A stretch of DNA of 64,000 bases from Ostrinia nubilalis (taxonomy: Eukaryota; Arthropoda; Insecta; Lepidoptera; Crambidae). The DNA lies in NCBI RefSeq assembly GCF_963855985.1, contig NC_087112.1, forward strand, positions 3,660,501 to 3,724,500, in the 5' to 3' direction. Below the pieces are notes generated by a model that saw only the letters and a list, made by a program, of their open reading frames with translations, made no database searches and had not been told where the DNA came from. The translations under genes were made by a program, and so were the position numbers. Below, piece after piece: positions 31,557 through 41,702 of the stretch; within the stretch, counting starts at the first letter, position 1, and each line of letters opens with the position of its first letter.

Positions 31557-32014
31557 ATAAAAAGAGGGAGCACCCTTCTGAATATTGATATGCCACACAC
31601 AGACAATACTTGTAATATAGATACAATACAAATATATTATGGTTGACTCATTTTCACCCAAGTGACCTTGTCAAAATTGACTCAATCAGTATCAGACAGT
31701 ACAATGGTGTAACAATATTGTATTGTAATGTCATTGTTTAAGAGCGCAAATCCCCTGCATTATCAATGTGACGTAATACCTCAGTTATGTCAGCTATTCC
31801 AACACTTCCTGAATCCAATTACGTTGCAGTCTACAGTCATAGGCGCCGTTATCAGTGTGACCGCGGCTTTAGTTTGTTGTCATGGCAAATGTTATGCAAA
31901 ATACAAGTTGAGTATGACGGATTAATCGTTAATATTACTCGTACTTATAATATTACATTAATTAATACAAAAGTAACCATTTGTTTGTTTGATATGAAAT
32001 TGAATCGTTCGTTC
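31557..32014. other. no recognised feature
   Basis: Unassigned. Short overlapping frames at 31728-32029 lack domain signatures. Confidence 0.4.
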
Positions 32015-32190
32015 GTTTCAGCCAAATGACGTCCACTGCTGGACAAACGTCTCCCCTAAGGATTTCCATAACGACCGGTCCTGCGCTGCCGTATCCAGGC
32101 TCTCCCCGCGACCTTCACCAGATCGTCGGTCCACCTAGTGGGAGGCCTGCCCACGCTACGTCCTCCGGCCCGTGGTCGCCACTCTAAGTT
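32015..32190 (-). mobile_element. RTE-like LINE ORF2 C-terminal fragment
   Basis: TTTCAGCCAAATGACGTCCACTGCTGGACAAACG..ATTTCCATAACGACCGGTCCTGCGCTGCC..CCAGATCGTCGGTCCACC. Reversed, it encodes the WTDDLVKV..-like tail. No long TGA tail remains. Confidence 0.85.
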
Positions 32191-32451
32191 AAATCAATTT
32201 TGATTAATTTTTTTGATGTACTCGTACTCGTATACATCCAAGAAAAAATATGACCATTCTGGGGGGCCCCAGGAGGTCCCGGCCCCACGCTATATACGCG
32301 CCTGCTACTACTACTCAATCAAAGTCACACAAACAAGTAAAACGTTGTATAAGGTTAGTTAAATAAACTAGTATTCGATAAAGCCAAGGTTAGGAGATAG
32401 TATCGGATTATGATGTTACGTAAATATGTGATTTATTAGTTTTATGTGGTA

Positions 32452-32640
32452 CTAGCGGCCGCCCGCGACTTCGAACGCGTGAATCCCGTTTTACCCCCTT
32501 AGGGGTGGAGTTTCGTAAAATCCTTTCTTAGCGGCTGCCTACGTCATAACATCTACCTGCATGCCAAATTTCAGCCCGATCCATCCAGTGGTTTGGGCTG
32601 TGCGTTAATAGATCACTATGTCAGTCAGTCAGTCAGTCTT
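32452..32640 (-). repeat. ACTAGCGGCCGCCCGCGAC repeat with (CAGT)n tail
   Basis: Inverse of 2195-2357: CCCGTTTTACCCCCTTAGGGG, TTTCTTAGCGGCTGCCTACGTCATAACATC, GCCAAATTTCAGCCCGATCC, ending in CAGTCAGTCAGTCAGT at about 32620-32637. Helitron-like by its CTAGT end, tentatively. Confidence 0.65.
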
Positions 32641-32870
32641 TGAGTTATATACTCGTATATTTAGAAGATTAGATTGGACTAATGTAGAGACTAAGTGCTC
32701 GGTTAGCGAAAATACCCGGAAAGCTGCAGTCCGCGAGGAATGGCGCCGTATTACGAGGAACATCACTCTGAATCGTGATTCAAAATGATGACCACGACCA
32801 CTCTGACAAGAGTGTACCGACTGAGAAGAAGAATGTAGAGACAGCATGTTAATAAACACTATGTTACCAT

Positions 32871-33078
32871 AGGCCTGGACTACCAAGGCGGAGTGGTGCG
32901 GAGACGAGAGGATATGGTGAAGCTGGCAGGCTATTTCCACTAAAGCGGAGCGGAGAAGAGCTGAGCGGTATGGAGACGAGAGTGTGAGCTATGCGTAGCT
33001 GTCAGCTGTCAGTCTATTGCTATCTATGAAACACCGCACCGCTCCGCACATCTCCGCACCACTCCGCTCTTCTCCGGA
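32871..33078. mobile_element. Harbinger-like MITE, truncated copy
   Basis: AGGCCTGGACTACCAAGGCGGAGTGG at the left, CTATTTCCACTAAAGCGGAGCGGAG inside and CACCGCACCGCTCCGC at the right; related to 22416-22876. The right end stops where a SINE begins. Confidence 0.75.
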
Positions 33079-33303
33079 GGAAATGGCTATCTTACCTCTA
33101 ACTGCCGGAACACAACAATGCTGTTAACATTGTTGTTATGGCGACAGACTTAGGTAAGATGGTGGTAGCTAGCCAGGCGGACTTAGAACAAGCCCTACCA
33201 CCAACGAAACCGAACAGAAAAATCTGCCCCCACTGGGAATCGAACCCGGGAACCTCTGCGTCTGAAGCAGGTGGTTTTACCAATAGACCACAGAGGCGGT
33301 TAA
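33079..33303 (-). mobile_element. tRNA-derived SINE with intact A and B boxes
   Basis: The minus strand starts CCGCCTCTGTGGTCTATTGG (box A TGGTCTATTGG), followed by CTTCAGACG in an anticodon-loop-like position and CCCGGGTTCGATTCCC (box B). The body continues with GGTGGTAGGGCTTGTTCTAAG and AACAACAATGTTAACAGC. There is no closing acceptor stem, so it is a SINE, not a tRNA gene. It lies at the broken right end of the adjacent MITE. Confidence 0.87.
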
Positions 33304-33693
33304 ATACAAATAGTACATTAAATAAGTTTCTATGTGCATTATTTGCAATCTTACACAGACATCTTTACCAAAGATTTAGCGACAGTTATCGAATTCCAAA
33401 AGATTATTTTTATGATATAATCTTATTATCTATGCATGTCGACTCACGCCGAATTCTTAAAGATTATTATGATATAGCCCAAGTTTCTATCTATTTAATC
33501 TTTGTACTAAAACTCGTTATAGTACCTATAGATTATGTATATTGCACATAAAAATTAAAATAGTGCGTTTTATAGGAATGATGTGGGAACCCAAAAACGA
33601 GTAAGTAAGTATACAAAATACAAATACAAAATGCAAAATAATTTATTTCATTACAAAAATACTTAAATAACATACAGGGTTTGGAGTTTCCTT
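33304..33693. other. no recognised feature
   Basis: Unassigned. A diverged direct repeat, AAAGATTATTTTTATGATATA / AAAGATTATTATGATATAGCC, lies at 33400-33480. Confidence 0.45.
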
Positions 33694-34522
33694 TTAATGA
33701 TAGATTGCCCGGTGCTTTGTCCTGCTGGAAGCTCTTCTGGAAGGACTGGTTTTTTGTTCTAAACGTCCTGCCAGAAGATTGTCGCAAGTCCTGCCCGCAG
33801 TACGCAATTTGTACGTTTTTGCTTGCTGGTCCTTCCAGCAGTACGGTGACCTTCAAATTTGAACTCATACTCACCAGAAGTAGTAAACACTTGGTTAGTG
33901 TTTATTATATAAAAAGGCATGTCGTAGAATCATTTCGTTTAATCAGTCTTTTACTTTTCTTAATATATTATAAACTTGTTTATCTTCTTTTAACTTAACT
34001 AATAGGAACTATAATAAGGAACTTTAAATTAATTACTTTGGTACGTCACTTTGTATTAGAAATTACACCTATCACTTACAAATACACTACAAATTAAAAA
34101 CAAAAACAAGAAATAAATTATAAATGTTTGATTAGGCTGGAATACTACACATTCATTATAATATTATCGCCAAAATGTTGCCGACTCCAGTCCAGGCCCG
34201 GCGCGTCAAAATGTGTCGCGCGAGCGCGAACGCGCTGCCCCCGTGTATACTCGTGCGCCATCGGGCTCTGGCTAACGGTTAGTCGCGTTTTTCGATCTTG
34301 GGCACTATTGGGTGAAAGAGAAAGAAACACTCTATTTTTTCGTGTAATTTTGAACTTTGTACAATGTATACTTACGAAACTGTGATCTTTTAATTTTGCG
34401 TCCTACCGGAAGTACTTTAACCCTTAACTGGTATCGTAAATTGGACATACGTAACTGGTATCGTGGGGGCCGCGCGGCCCCCATACTATGTTTGCTTCTA
34501 GCAAGCATGTTTTACCTATATA

Positions 34523-36080
34523 CACACACCGGCAGATTTAGCGGAACGCAAAAAAAAGTATGAAAATAAGGAAAATTACTACTGATCTATGAAATATTTA
34601 TTATACAAAATAAAGAGATAATTAAAATAAAATAAAATAACATATATTTTTTAAATATTTAGTCGTTTTTATTTAATAAAAAATCATCGAAACGAAATTT
34701 CAATTTTTCAGTTTTGAACAAAAATTAGAAATTGTGGCCAGATTAAAAATTAGGGTAGCTTATCACTAACCAAATGAATTAATTAATGATGGGTATTTCC
34801 CCCTCTTGCTCTGATGATGGTTTCCATTCATCTGAGCATGCTGCAGTTAATGTTATGAAGGGTATTTTGGGGCAATGTCTGCCATTCCTCTAGTAACGCG
34901 TTTCTCAACACCACCGGTGGTATTCTGAGTTTAACACATCTTTTAAGAAAGTCCAAGACATGCTCTATAGGATTCTTGTCTAGGGATCTTGCCAGCCACT
35001 GCATCATGGGTATATCCAAATGGTTTAGATGTGCCTGTACTGAGCGAGCACTGTGAAAACGAACATTATCGTGAATTAAACTAAAGGAGTCCACAATAAA
35101 TGGAGTAAATGGCACATCATGTTCTTCTAAAATGTTCCTAGTGTACCATTCAGAAGTCGTATTTCCTCCATCACCCACCACTAACCCCGTGCGAGCTCCC
35201 AAAAAAATCCTTCCCCACACCAGAATTAAGCTACCTCCATAAACCACGATATTTTCAAAATTAAGACTAAATGTTACGTTCTCTTTGTGTCTCCATAATC
35301 GCTATCTTCCATCGATCTGGTTTAAGAGAACTCTGCACTCATAAGTGAAGAGATCATGCCTCCAGTCGTTCAAGACCCAATCACGATATTCACGTGAAAA
35401 GTTCAATATGTTTTTTCGGTGCTGTGTCACAAGTTGGAGCTTTCTCGGGTATGCACGACCCTATACCAACTTCAGTAAATCTCCTGTGAACTGTGGGCTC
35501 AGTCACTCTTACTCCTCGAGTGTCTTTAAGGTTATTTCTGGCTTGAACAGCAGGTAACCGCGACTTTCTGAAAACTCGAAGTTGTAAAAAACGGTCATCC
35601 CGTCGCGAAGTACGCCTTTTTCTGACTTGAACCCTCCTCCTAACGACAGAAATGATCAATCTGTACCGTTGGTTACTACCATGGGTGGTCGATACTGATC
35701 AACGACGTCTTACGGCAGCCGATTTGTATGCATGGCCGTTACTTCTCATTTCATCTGCCTTAATGATTTCTGACGGTGCTAAGCTGGGCATAATAAACCC
35801 TTATAAGTAACTGAATGCTTACACAACAAAATTCTCAGAAAAAAACATCTTTCACGTAAAAGAAATCCAAATTAGCAAAAGCTTCATTCAATTCAAAACA
35901 CTCAACGAAACTGTTGATGGGGTAATTTAAACAAAATAATAAAAAAAATATACTGTTGGCAATTATTTTTTTCATATTTAGAATTAAATTAAAAAATAAT
36001 GTCATAATTAGGCATTTTTTTCCTAAAATAATGATGATATTGATGCTTTTTTTTCCGTTCCTCTAAATCTGCCGGTGTGG
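34523..36080 (-). mobile_element. Tc1-like transposon (level 3), 1558 bp
   Basis: TA at 34521-34522 and 36081-36082. Ends CACACACCGGCAGATTTAG and CTAAATCTGCCGGTGTGG continue as GCGGAACGCAAAAAAAAG / CTTTTTTTTCCGTTCCTC. Size and TA target fit a full-length Tc1 family element. Its single gene, on the minus strand, is broken. Confidence 0.9.
34828..35791 (-). pseudogene. Tc1-like DD34E transposase, inactivated
   Basis: Minus-strand gene in at least three frame pieces. It starts at 35791 with MPSLAPSEIIKADEMRSNGH and stops after about 30 codons (..AAVRRR, stop). The next piece, 35659-35390, holds the helix-turn-helix/linker region: RRTSRRDDRFLQLRVFRKS and ARNNLKDTRGVRVTEPTVHRR. The last piece, 35247-34828, holds the catalytic end: WGRIFLGARTGLVV, LIHDNVRFHSARSVQ (second Asp) and KNPIEHVLDFLKR (Glu). 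The total of about 960 bp is close to a normal Tc1 transposase gene, so the damage is point stops and frameshifts rather than large deletion. Expected role when intact: cut-and-paste at TA. It cannot be functional now. Confidence 0.9.
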
Positions 36081-36364
36081 TACTTTTATAAATGTTCATA
36101 AATGATATATATCAGGCTTGTTCTGTGTAATCATTAAGTTTTTTATTGTATTAAATCTTCTTACTTATATACTTCAAGACATTACATAAAAGTAACAATT
36201 TTTTACGTAATATTTTTTTAACGTTACAAATATCTATGAAACCTATCGTTTAGAAAGTTATAACCAAAAATATTATTATTTTATTTAATCCATAATAATG
36301 TGAGCTTAATAATAAATACCGTTTTAATGTAATGTTTAGTAATAATAATAAGCATTTTATAAAA

Positions 36365-36601
36365 ATAAAAACATAAATATTATGTTGACAAACATTAGCA
36401 GGTGCTGGTGGATTTTCAGACCACTTGTATTTATTTGTTCATAGTAGCTGGATTGACTAGGTCCTACAACATCTTTATTTTCACACTCTGAAGAAAAAAC
36501 TTGAAAATCAGAATCAATATCCTCATTATCGACCGAATATTGGCTATGGGGTCTTTACAATGACCTATACTTTTATTATCACTATATCCTTCTTCTGACA
36601 T
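36365..36601 (-). pseudogene. piggyBac-like transposase N-terminal remnant
   Basis: Minus strand from an ATG at 36601: MSEEGYSDNKSIG, then after a frameshift the acidic DNEDIDSDFQVFSSECENK and GPSQSSYYEQ, then in another frame KWSENPPAPANVCQHNIY. Acidic N-termini followed by a K-W-S..P-P..R/Q-x-N-I block are typical of piggyBac transposases. The catalytic DDD domain is absent. At least two frameshifts. Confidence 0.75.
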
Positions 36602-37149
36602 GCTACTAATCACTAATTTGGAATCAAAAACTTTATTCTAGGTATCTTCTATTGTTTTATCACTTATAAGCCATCAATACTGCAAAAAACGAAAAACAAA
36701 TAAAAATTGCCATGAAAAAAAAACTAACGTAACTGGTATTGTGGGGGCCGCGCGGACCCCAACACATGCATATCTTCGCCCTGGTGAATGATGCAGTGCT
36801 GTAACGCCTGCACCAGACGCGAGTAGCGCCGAAATGAGAATACCAAAAATTTTGGCTGTCCACGATGCGTAGCTTCTTAGAAATCAAAGAAAACGTCATG
36901 CGTGGGGGCCGCGCGGCCCCCACGATACCAGTTAAGGGTTAAGTCCTGCTTGCAGGACTCCGGGCAATCTATCATTAAGCATACAGTTGCTTGTGTTAGG
37001 AAACACCGCTCTTGTGTTAACAATATTAAAGTATATCTTTCTAATCTCTATTGTACCAATGTACCAATACCAATATACCAATTGTATACAATAGGTACCT
37101 ATTTAAAATATTATTTTTTTAATTTTGAGCGAACTAATCTATAAATAAA

Positions 37150-37325
37150 AGCAACAGGTCACTGACTGACTCACTCACTCACTCATCACGAAATCTTAGA
37201 AACTACAAGTGCTAGGAGTCACAAATTTTGCATGGGGGTTCCTTTTAGAACGTAGGTGCTCACTAAGACGGGATTTTGCAAAATTCAACCCCCAAGAGGG
37301 GTAAAACGGGATCCACGCGTATGAA
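37150..37325 (+). repeat. interspersed repeat with ACTCACTCACT start
   Basis: ACTGACTGACTCACTCACTC, ACAAGTGCTAGGAGTC..GGGGGTTCCTTTTAGAACG, ATTTTGCAAAATTCAACCCC and GGTAAAACGGGATCC, ending where an RTE-like fragment begins. A better ending copy is at 43000-43168. Confidence 0.7.
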
Positions 37326-37493
37326 GACCGGAAAACGCAGCGTAGGACGTCCACCCACAAGGTGGACCGACGACATCATAAAGGTAGTAGGAAGGCGTTG
37401 GACGCCGGCCGCTAACAATCGAGCGACATAGAAATCATTGGGGGAGGCCTATGTTCAGCAGTGGGCGTCCTATGGCTGAAATGATGATGATGA
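37325..37493 (+). mobile_element. RTE-like LINE ORF2 C-terminal fragment with (TGA)n
   Basis: ACCGGAAAACGCAGCGTAGG, CCACAAGGTGGACCGACGAC, GTAGGAAGGCGTTGGACG and TTCAGCAGTGGGCGTCCTATGGCTGAAATGATGATGATGA. It encodes the WTDDI-type tail of RTE-like ORF2. 5'-truncated. Confidence 0.87.
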
Positions 37494-38944
37494 GTTTAAG
37501 GTTCGACCAAACCAATGCGTGCAGCCCGCGTGCTTTTAATGTTGCAATGCCATTATCTCGCAGATTGCGCTATAAGTCTAATCTATTTTTTACTTATCTG
37601 CCATTATTTTAGGTTATCACATGATTTATTTCGGTACGCCATTTTCGTCGCGTGATAATCATGTGTTACACAATATTTTGATAGCAGCTTGTATTGACGC
37701 AGGCATTGTACGGCATATCTGGTTAAACTATATCACCTTATGTTTACATAATAAACTATTAATCCTAAAATATTTAAGTAAATAAAATGTTTGTACCTTT
37801 AGTTACCTGTACCCTGGGCACAAATATTTCTTGTAATAGTACCTACTTATAGTAATCGTATCGAAAAAGTTCAAAACTCTAAGTAAATACTCGTCCTTCG
37901 CAAGTAGAAATCCCAACCAACCCAACAAGAAATCCATATAGGTACAGCCGTAGCGACGTTATTTTGTTTTTAATTAAAAATAGGATTGTCATTTACACTA
38001 AAATCATTATGGATAATTCATACACGGGATATTCAGTGACAGCACTGATTTTAATAGCAAAATAGCACTTATCATAACCAAATAAGACTCAAAGTTTAGC
38101 TTGATGAGCTCCATACATCATCTCCTGCGTGTCGTAATGCCACGATTGGTGCAAGCGACAATCGCTATTATGAAACGCGGAGGATGTCCTGGTGGGTATG
38201 ATGGATGGCGGTATTGAAACGATATGGAGACGAGATGGTTTCGATTTATTTGCGAAGGTAATCAAAAGTTCGTAGGTATGAGAAACATATTAGCAGATTA
38301 CACAAAAGAAAAATTCTATCCACTTAATATTTTAGAAACTTGACCATTGTGAAAATTTTGAAAAACAATCGAAAAGAGCAAAGAAGAAAACACTAAACGT
38401 TATGATCTCAATATGGTCTTAATTTATTAAGGTGATAGAGATAATTATCGTTAGGTGAGAACTCAGGTGAGAAACATCCAGCTACAACAAAACACAACTC
38501 TTGACGACAATTCTATTAGTTAAAGAGTTATAAATAGCGTGAAGAAAAAAATAATAGACTCATCAGCGTTTTTTGTTTTCCTCGTCCTGTTAATAATATT
38601 CATTAACACTTCTTAAGTTTAATCTTTTTCAGACCAAATAATAATAATAATTTAAACATTTGAAGAAAAATCTCATTTAATTAATTTCAAATAGGCTTTT
38701 AAAAACGCTTGTAAAGAACTTAAAGCACAACTTCATATTATCGTTTCCCATCTCGAGTTCACACCAAATCTTCCACCCACCGTTTCCACATCGGCCCTCA
38801 GAATACAACAGCGATTGCACCAAGGGCACACGTTGCATACGATCCCTAAGTATGATCTATAGATCATTACATATCATTGTTCGGCCGACTGACTTATTTG
38901 CATCGGCGGGCATTGTTTTTGGCTCATTACTCTGGTTTTAGTAA
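37494..38944. other. no recognised feature
   Basis: About 1.45 kb without a recognisable gene or element. Confidence 0.45.
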
Positions 38945-39480
38945 TGACTAGAGGCCACCCGCGACTTCGTACGCGTGGATCCCGTTTTACCCCCTTCATC
39001 TATCTTACGCGGTTTAGATTTTTCATACAAATTTTTTTCCCGCTAACTCCCGTTCCCGTGGAAATTTTACAATATCCTGTTGTAACTAAGCTTTAAGTTT
39101 ACTAAGGTACCTGCATGCCAAATTTCAAGCGTCTATAATACGCGGTTTAGATTTTTTCGTACAAATGTTTTTTCCCGGTAACTCCCGTTCCCGTGGGAAT
39201 TTTGCAATATCCTGTTGTAACTAAGCTTTAAGTTTACTAAGGTACCTGCATGCCAAATTTCAAGCGTCTATCTTACGTGGTTTAGATTTTTTCATACAAA
39301 TGTTTTTCCCGCTAACTCCCATTGCCGTGGGAATTTTGCAAAATCCTGTTGTAACTAAGCTTTTAGTTTACTAAGGTACCTGCATGCCAAATTTCAAGCG
39401 TCTAACTTAAGCGGTTTAGATTTTTCATACAAAAAGATTTTCCCGCTAATTCCCATTCCCGTGGGAATTCTTAAGTATCC
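38945..39480 (-). repeat. CTAGAGGCCACCCGCGAC repeat with four 134-bp tandem units
   Basis: Starts ACTAGAGGCCACCCGCGACTTC..CCCGTTTTACCCCC, then units at about 38997, 39131, 39265 and 39400. Each has GCGGTTTAGATTTTT, CCCGCTAACTCCC, ATCCTGTTGTAACTAAGCTTT and GGTACCTGCATGCCAAATTTC. The last unit decays near 39480. Confidence 0.85.
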
Positions 39481-39566
39481 TATAACCTGCCCAGGAGTAT
39501 GAAGAATAATTGTACCAAATTTCGTTAAAATCCGTCTAGTAGTTTTTGTTTCTATAAGGAACATAC

Positions 39567-39616
39567 AGACAGACAGACAGACAGACAGAGAGACAGACAG
39601 ACAGACAGACAGACAA
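39567..39616. repeat. (GACA)n microsatellite
   Basis: About 12 ACAG/CAGA units with one GAGA interruption, following GTTTCTATAAGGAACATACAG; likely the tail of the preceding repeat. Confidence 0.9.
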
Positions 39617-39849
39617 AAATTTTACTGATTGTATTTTTGGCATCAGTATCGATCACTAATTACCCCCTGATAGTTATTTTGAAAATATATTTCATGTACA
39701 GAATTGACCTCTCTACAGATTTATTATAAGTATAGATACTTACTTGAGTAGGTGTTTTTGTTATTTCTGACACGTTGTTTTTCGAGTTCATCCAGAGCTC
39801 AGGTGGAAGAGCAGTCGCCCGGCAAGCGAAAACTGATTTTTTCAAGTTA

Positions 39850-39935
39850 TTTTTTTTTTTTTTTTATCCACAACGAGGAAGCTCTTGGCCTGTATCTCAC
39901 CTGATGGTAAGTGATGATCAGGCCGAAGGTGGAAG
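39850..39935 (-). mobile_element. retroelement tail with poly(A) on the minus strand
   Basis: About 17 T, then ATCCACAACGAGGAAGCTCTTGGCCTGTATCTCACCTGATGGTAAGTGATGATCAGG. Same family as 4039-4116 and 14517-14600. Confidence 0.72.
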
Positions 39936-40349
39936 CGAGTTATTTATAATTTAGAGTAGCAAGAAATTTTATGTATATTTCTATGATTCACAAAGTCTGT
40001 CTGTACACTTTAAGGACAAAATGTGCGTCAGTTTATTATGCAAGTGACTTAACGGTCTGTTAAGAGTCTGACGTAATCCACTGTCGCCGACACAATGGAA
40101 GACAAGGCTGTGATGCTTCCTTACTTATAATATTTGTCCTTTGTCTGAAAATTATCGCGTGAAGTTCGGCCTATTAGGTATAATAACCTTAACGATAGAA
40201 ATACTGCTAGTCATTGTACATTATTATTTAAAATTAAATAAATTAATACATTTTAATTAATAAAGTATATAGTACTCTGCTAAATCAATGCGATTTCCAA
40301 TCCGTCTGCCAAGCGTGGCTATTATGGCAAAACCCTTCACTAAAATGGA
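39936..40349. other. no recognised feature
   Basis: Unassigned. Confidence 0.4.
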
Positions 40350-40408
40350 GGAGGCTCATAGTCCAGCAGTGGGCTATAAACGGCTGTTGATGATGATGAT
40401 GATGAAAC
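40350..40408 (+). mobile_element. LINE 3' tail with (TGA)n
   Basis: GAGGCTCATAGTCCAGCAGTGGGCTATAAACGGCTG then TTGATGATGATGATGATGA; matches 31495-31556. Confidence 0.75.
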
Positions 40409-40450
40409 CACTGCGGAGACATTAAATAAAACTTAAATAACCAGAGTTAA

Positions 40451-40560
40451 CTGCGCACCTGGTAGTCGTGACGTCACATCGACGCTCTGGTACGGACGGG
40501 GCGAACGCGGGGAGGTGTGCGGGTGAGTGCGAGGGAGTCGCATTCTAGCGAGGTGCGCAG
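40451..40560. mobile_element. 110-bp TTAA-flanked MITE
   Basis: TTAA at 40447-40450 and 40561-40564; ends CTGCGCACCT and AGGTGCGCAG. The interior is GC-rich (GACGGGGCGAACGCGGGGAGG), unlike its surroundings. Confidence 0.78.
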
Positions 40561-40564
40561 TTAA

Positions 40565-41244
40565 CTCGATCAGGTTGTAAGTACTAGGGTTGTTAAAAAA
40601 GTAATGAGAATGGGATAATATTTCAAGCCATCATCTAAATCTGAAAAGAATTGTGTGGGTAGCTTAATTCTTCACCAGAAACTGGTAAAAAAACATTTAA
40701 GCTCACCATTGCGTGAATTACATTCGACACGATTTTTGTGATGGCCAGAAATATTCCATTCTCATAAATTTTTGAACACCCCTCGTATACCTACAGTTGA
40801 GCCACGTTTTGTCAGCTCATATAAAGTATGTTAATTAATTGTTGGTTTCAGATATTAATCCTATTATTATAGTAGGTACTTAGACTTTGCGAGATTGAAA
40901 TGACACTAACGAGAACTAACTAACAAGCTTCAAAGATCTCCAAACGAGCTAACTAGCATTATTCAAACCACTCAAGTACTCAAACAGGTACTTCTAAACA
41001 CACACTAGCAAAGAATCCGGCGTGCCCTTTGCGCGGCATTTCGCTCATTGCCCAACGGAGGAAAGGAGCGAATTTCCGCTCGGTGCCTTGACACACTCTT
41101 TTCTTAGGACGGGCACACGCTTGCGTTAATTTCGAGTAAGTATTGGTATCAAAAGATTTTTTCATCGTGATCTCTAAAAAAATACAATCGAATGCTTTTT
41201 TTGCCTCTTTGTTCTCGTATGTACGTTTCCAGCCTCTCAATTCT
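40565..41244. other. no recognised feature
   Basis: Unassigned. The 86-codon minus frame at 40980-41240 shows no known domain. Confidence 0.4.
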
Positions 41245-41460
41245 CAGACGTTTCAGCCGAATGACGTCCACTGCTGGACAAAGGCCTCCCCCAAGGATTT
41301 CCGCAACGACTGATCTTGCGCTGCCCACGCCCAGGATCTTCCCGCGACCTTTATCAGATCGTCGATCCACCTATTTGAGGGCCTGCCCACACTACGTCTT
41401 CCGACCGTTGGTCACGCCACTCGAGAATTTTTCTGCCCCAGTAGCCATTACATTTACTTT
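41245..41460 (-). mobile_element. RTE-like LINE ORF2 end, minus
   Basis: TTTCAGCCGAATGACGTCCACTGCTGGACAAAGGCC..TCAGATCGTCGATCCACC..CTCGAGAATTTTTCTG. The minus strand encodes RKILEWR, then in another frame WIDDLIKVAG and WAWAAQDQS. Faces away from the neighbouring plus-strand copy. Confidence 0.85.
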
Positions 41461-41479
41461 GATAGAATGCATTAGGATA

Positions 41480-41702
41480 TTTTACTAGGCGGCCGATGGG
41501 GCAGCAAGATTCGGGAGTGGAGGCCGCGTACCGAAAAACGCAGCGTGGCACGTCCACCCAGAAGGTGGACCGACGACATCATAAAGGTAGCAGGAAGGCG
41601 CTGGACGCAGGCCGCTACCAACCGGGCAACATGGAAAGCATTGAGGGAGGCCTATGTTCAGCAGTGGACGTCCTATGGCTGAGATGATGATGATGATGAT
41701 TT
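41480..41702 (+). mobile_element. RTE-like LINE ORF2 end, plus
   Basis: ATGGGGCAGCAAGATTCGGGAGTGGAGGCC, AAAAACGCAGCGTGGCACG, GGTGGACCGACGACATCATAA, CAGCAGTGGACGTCCTATGGCTGAG and ATGATGATGATGATGAT. Together with 41245-41460 it forms a divergent pair: both 3' ends point outward, with about 20-40 bp between the 5' truncation points. Confidence 0.87.

Larger units (their letters stand above)
34421..36938 (-). mobile_element. piggyBac-like element (level 2), interrupted
   Basis: TTAA at 34417-34420 and 36939-36942; ends CCCTTAACTGGTATCGT and ACGATACCAGTTAAGGG. AACTGGTATCGTGGGGGCC plus the palindrome GGGGGCCGCGCGGCCCCC repeats subterminally at 34465-34482, 36743-36760 (one change) and 36904-36921. 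Inside is the N-terminal remnant of a transposase, and a Tc1-like transposon fills 34523-36080. About 960 bp is its own sequence, so most of the transposase gene is gone. Confidence 0.9.
33698..36974. mobile_element. outer TTAA element (level 1 of nest)
   Basis: TTAA at 33694-33697 and 36975-36978; inverted ends TGATAGATTGCCCGG and CCGGGCAATCTATCA. Its own sequence is 33698-34416 plus about 36 bp on the right. The interior has repeated TCCTGC.GGAAG / CTTCCAGCAG words in both orientations. No transposase in its own DNA. TTAA targets suggest piggyBac-type mobilisation. Confidence 0.85.

Noticed and set aside
32629..32940. 103-codon minus-strand frame
   Set aside because: Covers a (CAGT)n tail and the start of a MITE; a composite of repeats.
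33230..33303. tRNA-like sequence with good A and B boxes on the minus strand
   Set aside because: No acceptor stem closes the structure, and the sequence runs straight into a known-type SINE body, so it is a SINE head and not a tRNA gene.
33533..33998. Overlapping frames of 105 and 113 codons on opposite strands
   Set aside because: They span the end of the outer TTAA element and show no domain; the repeated TCCTGC..GGAAG words explain the openness.
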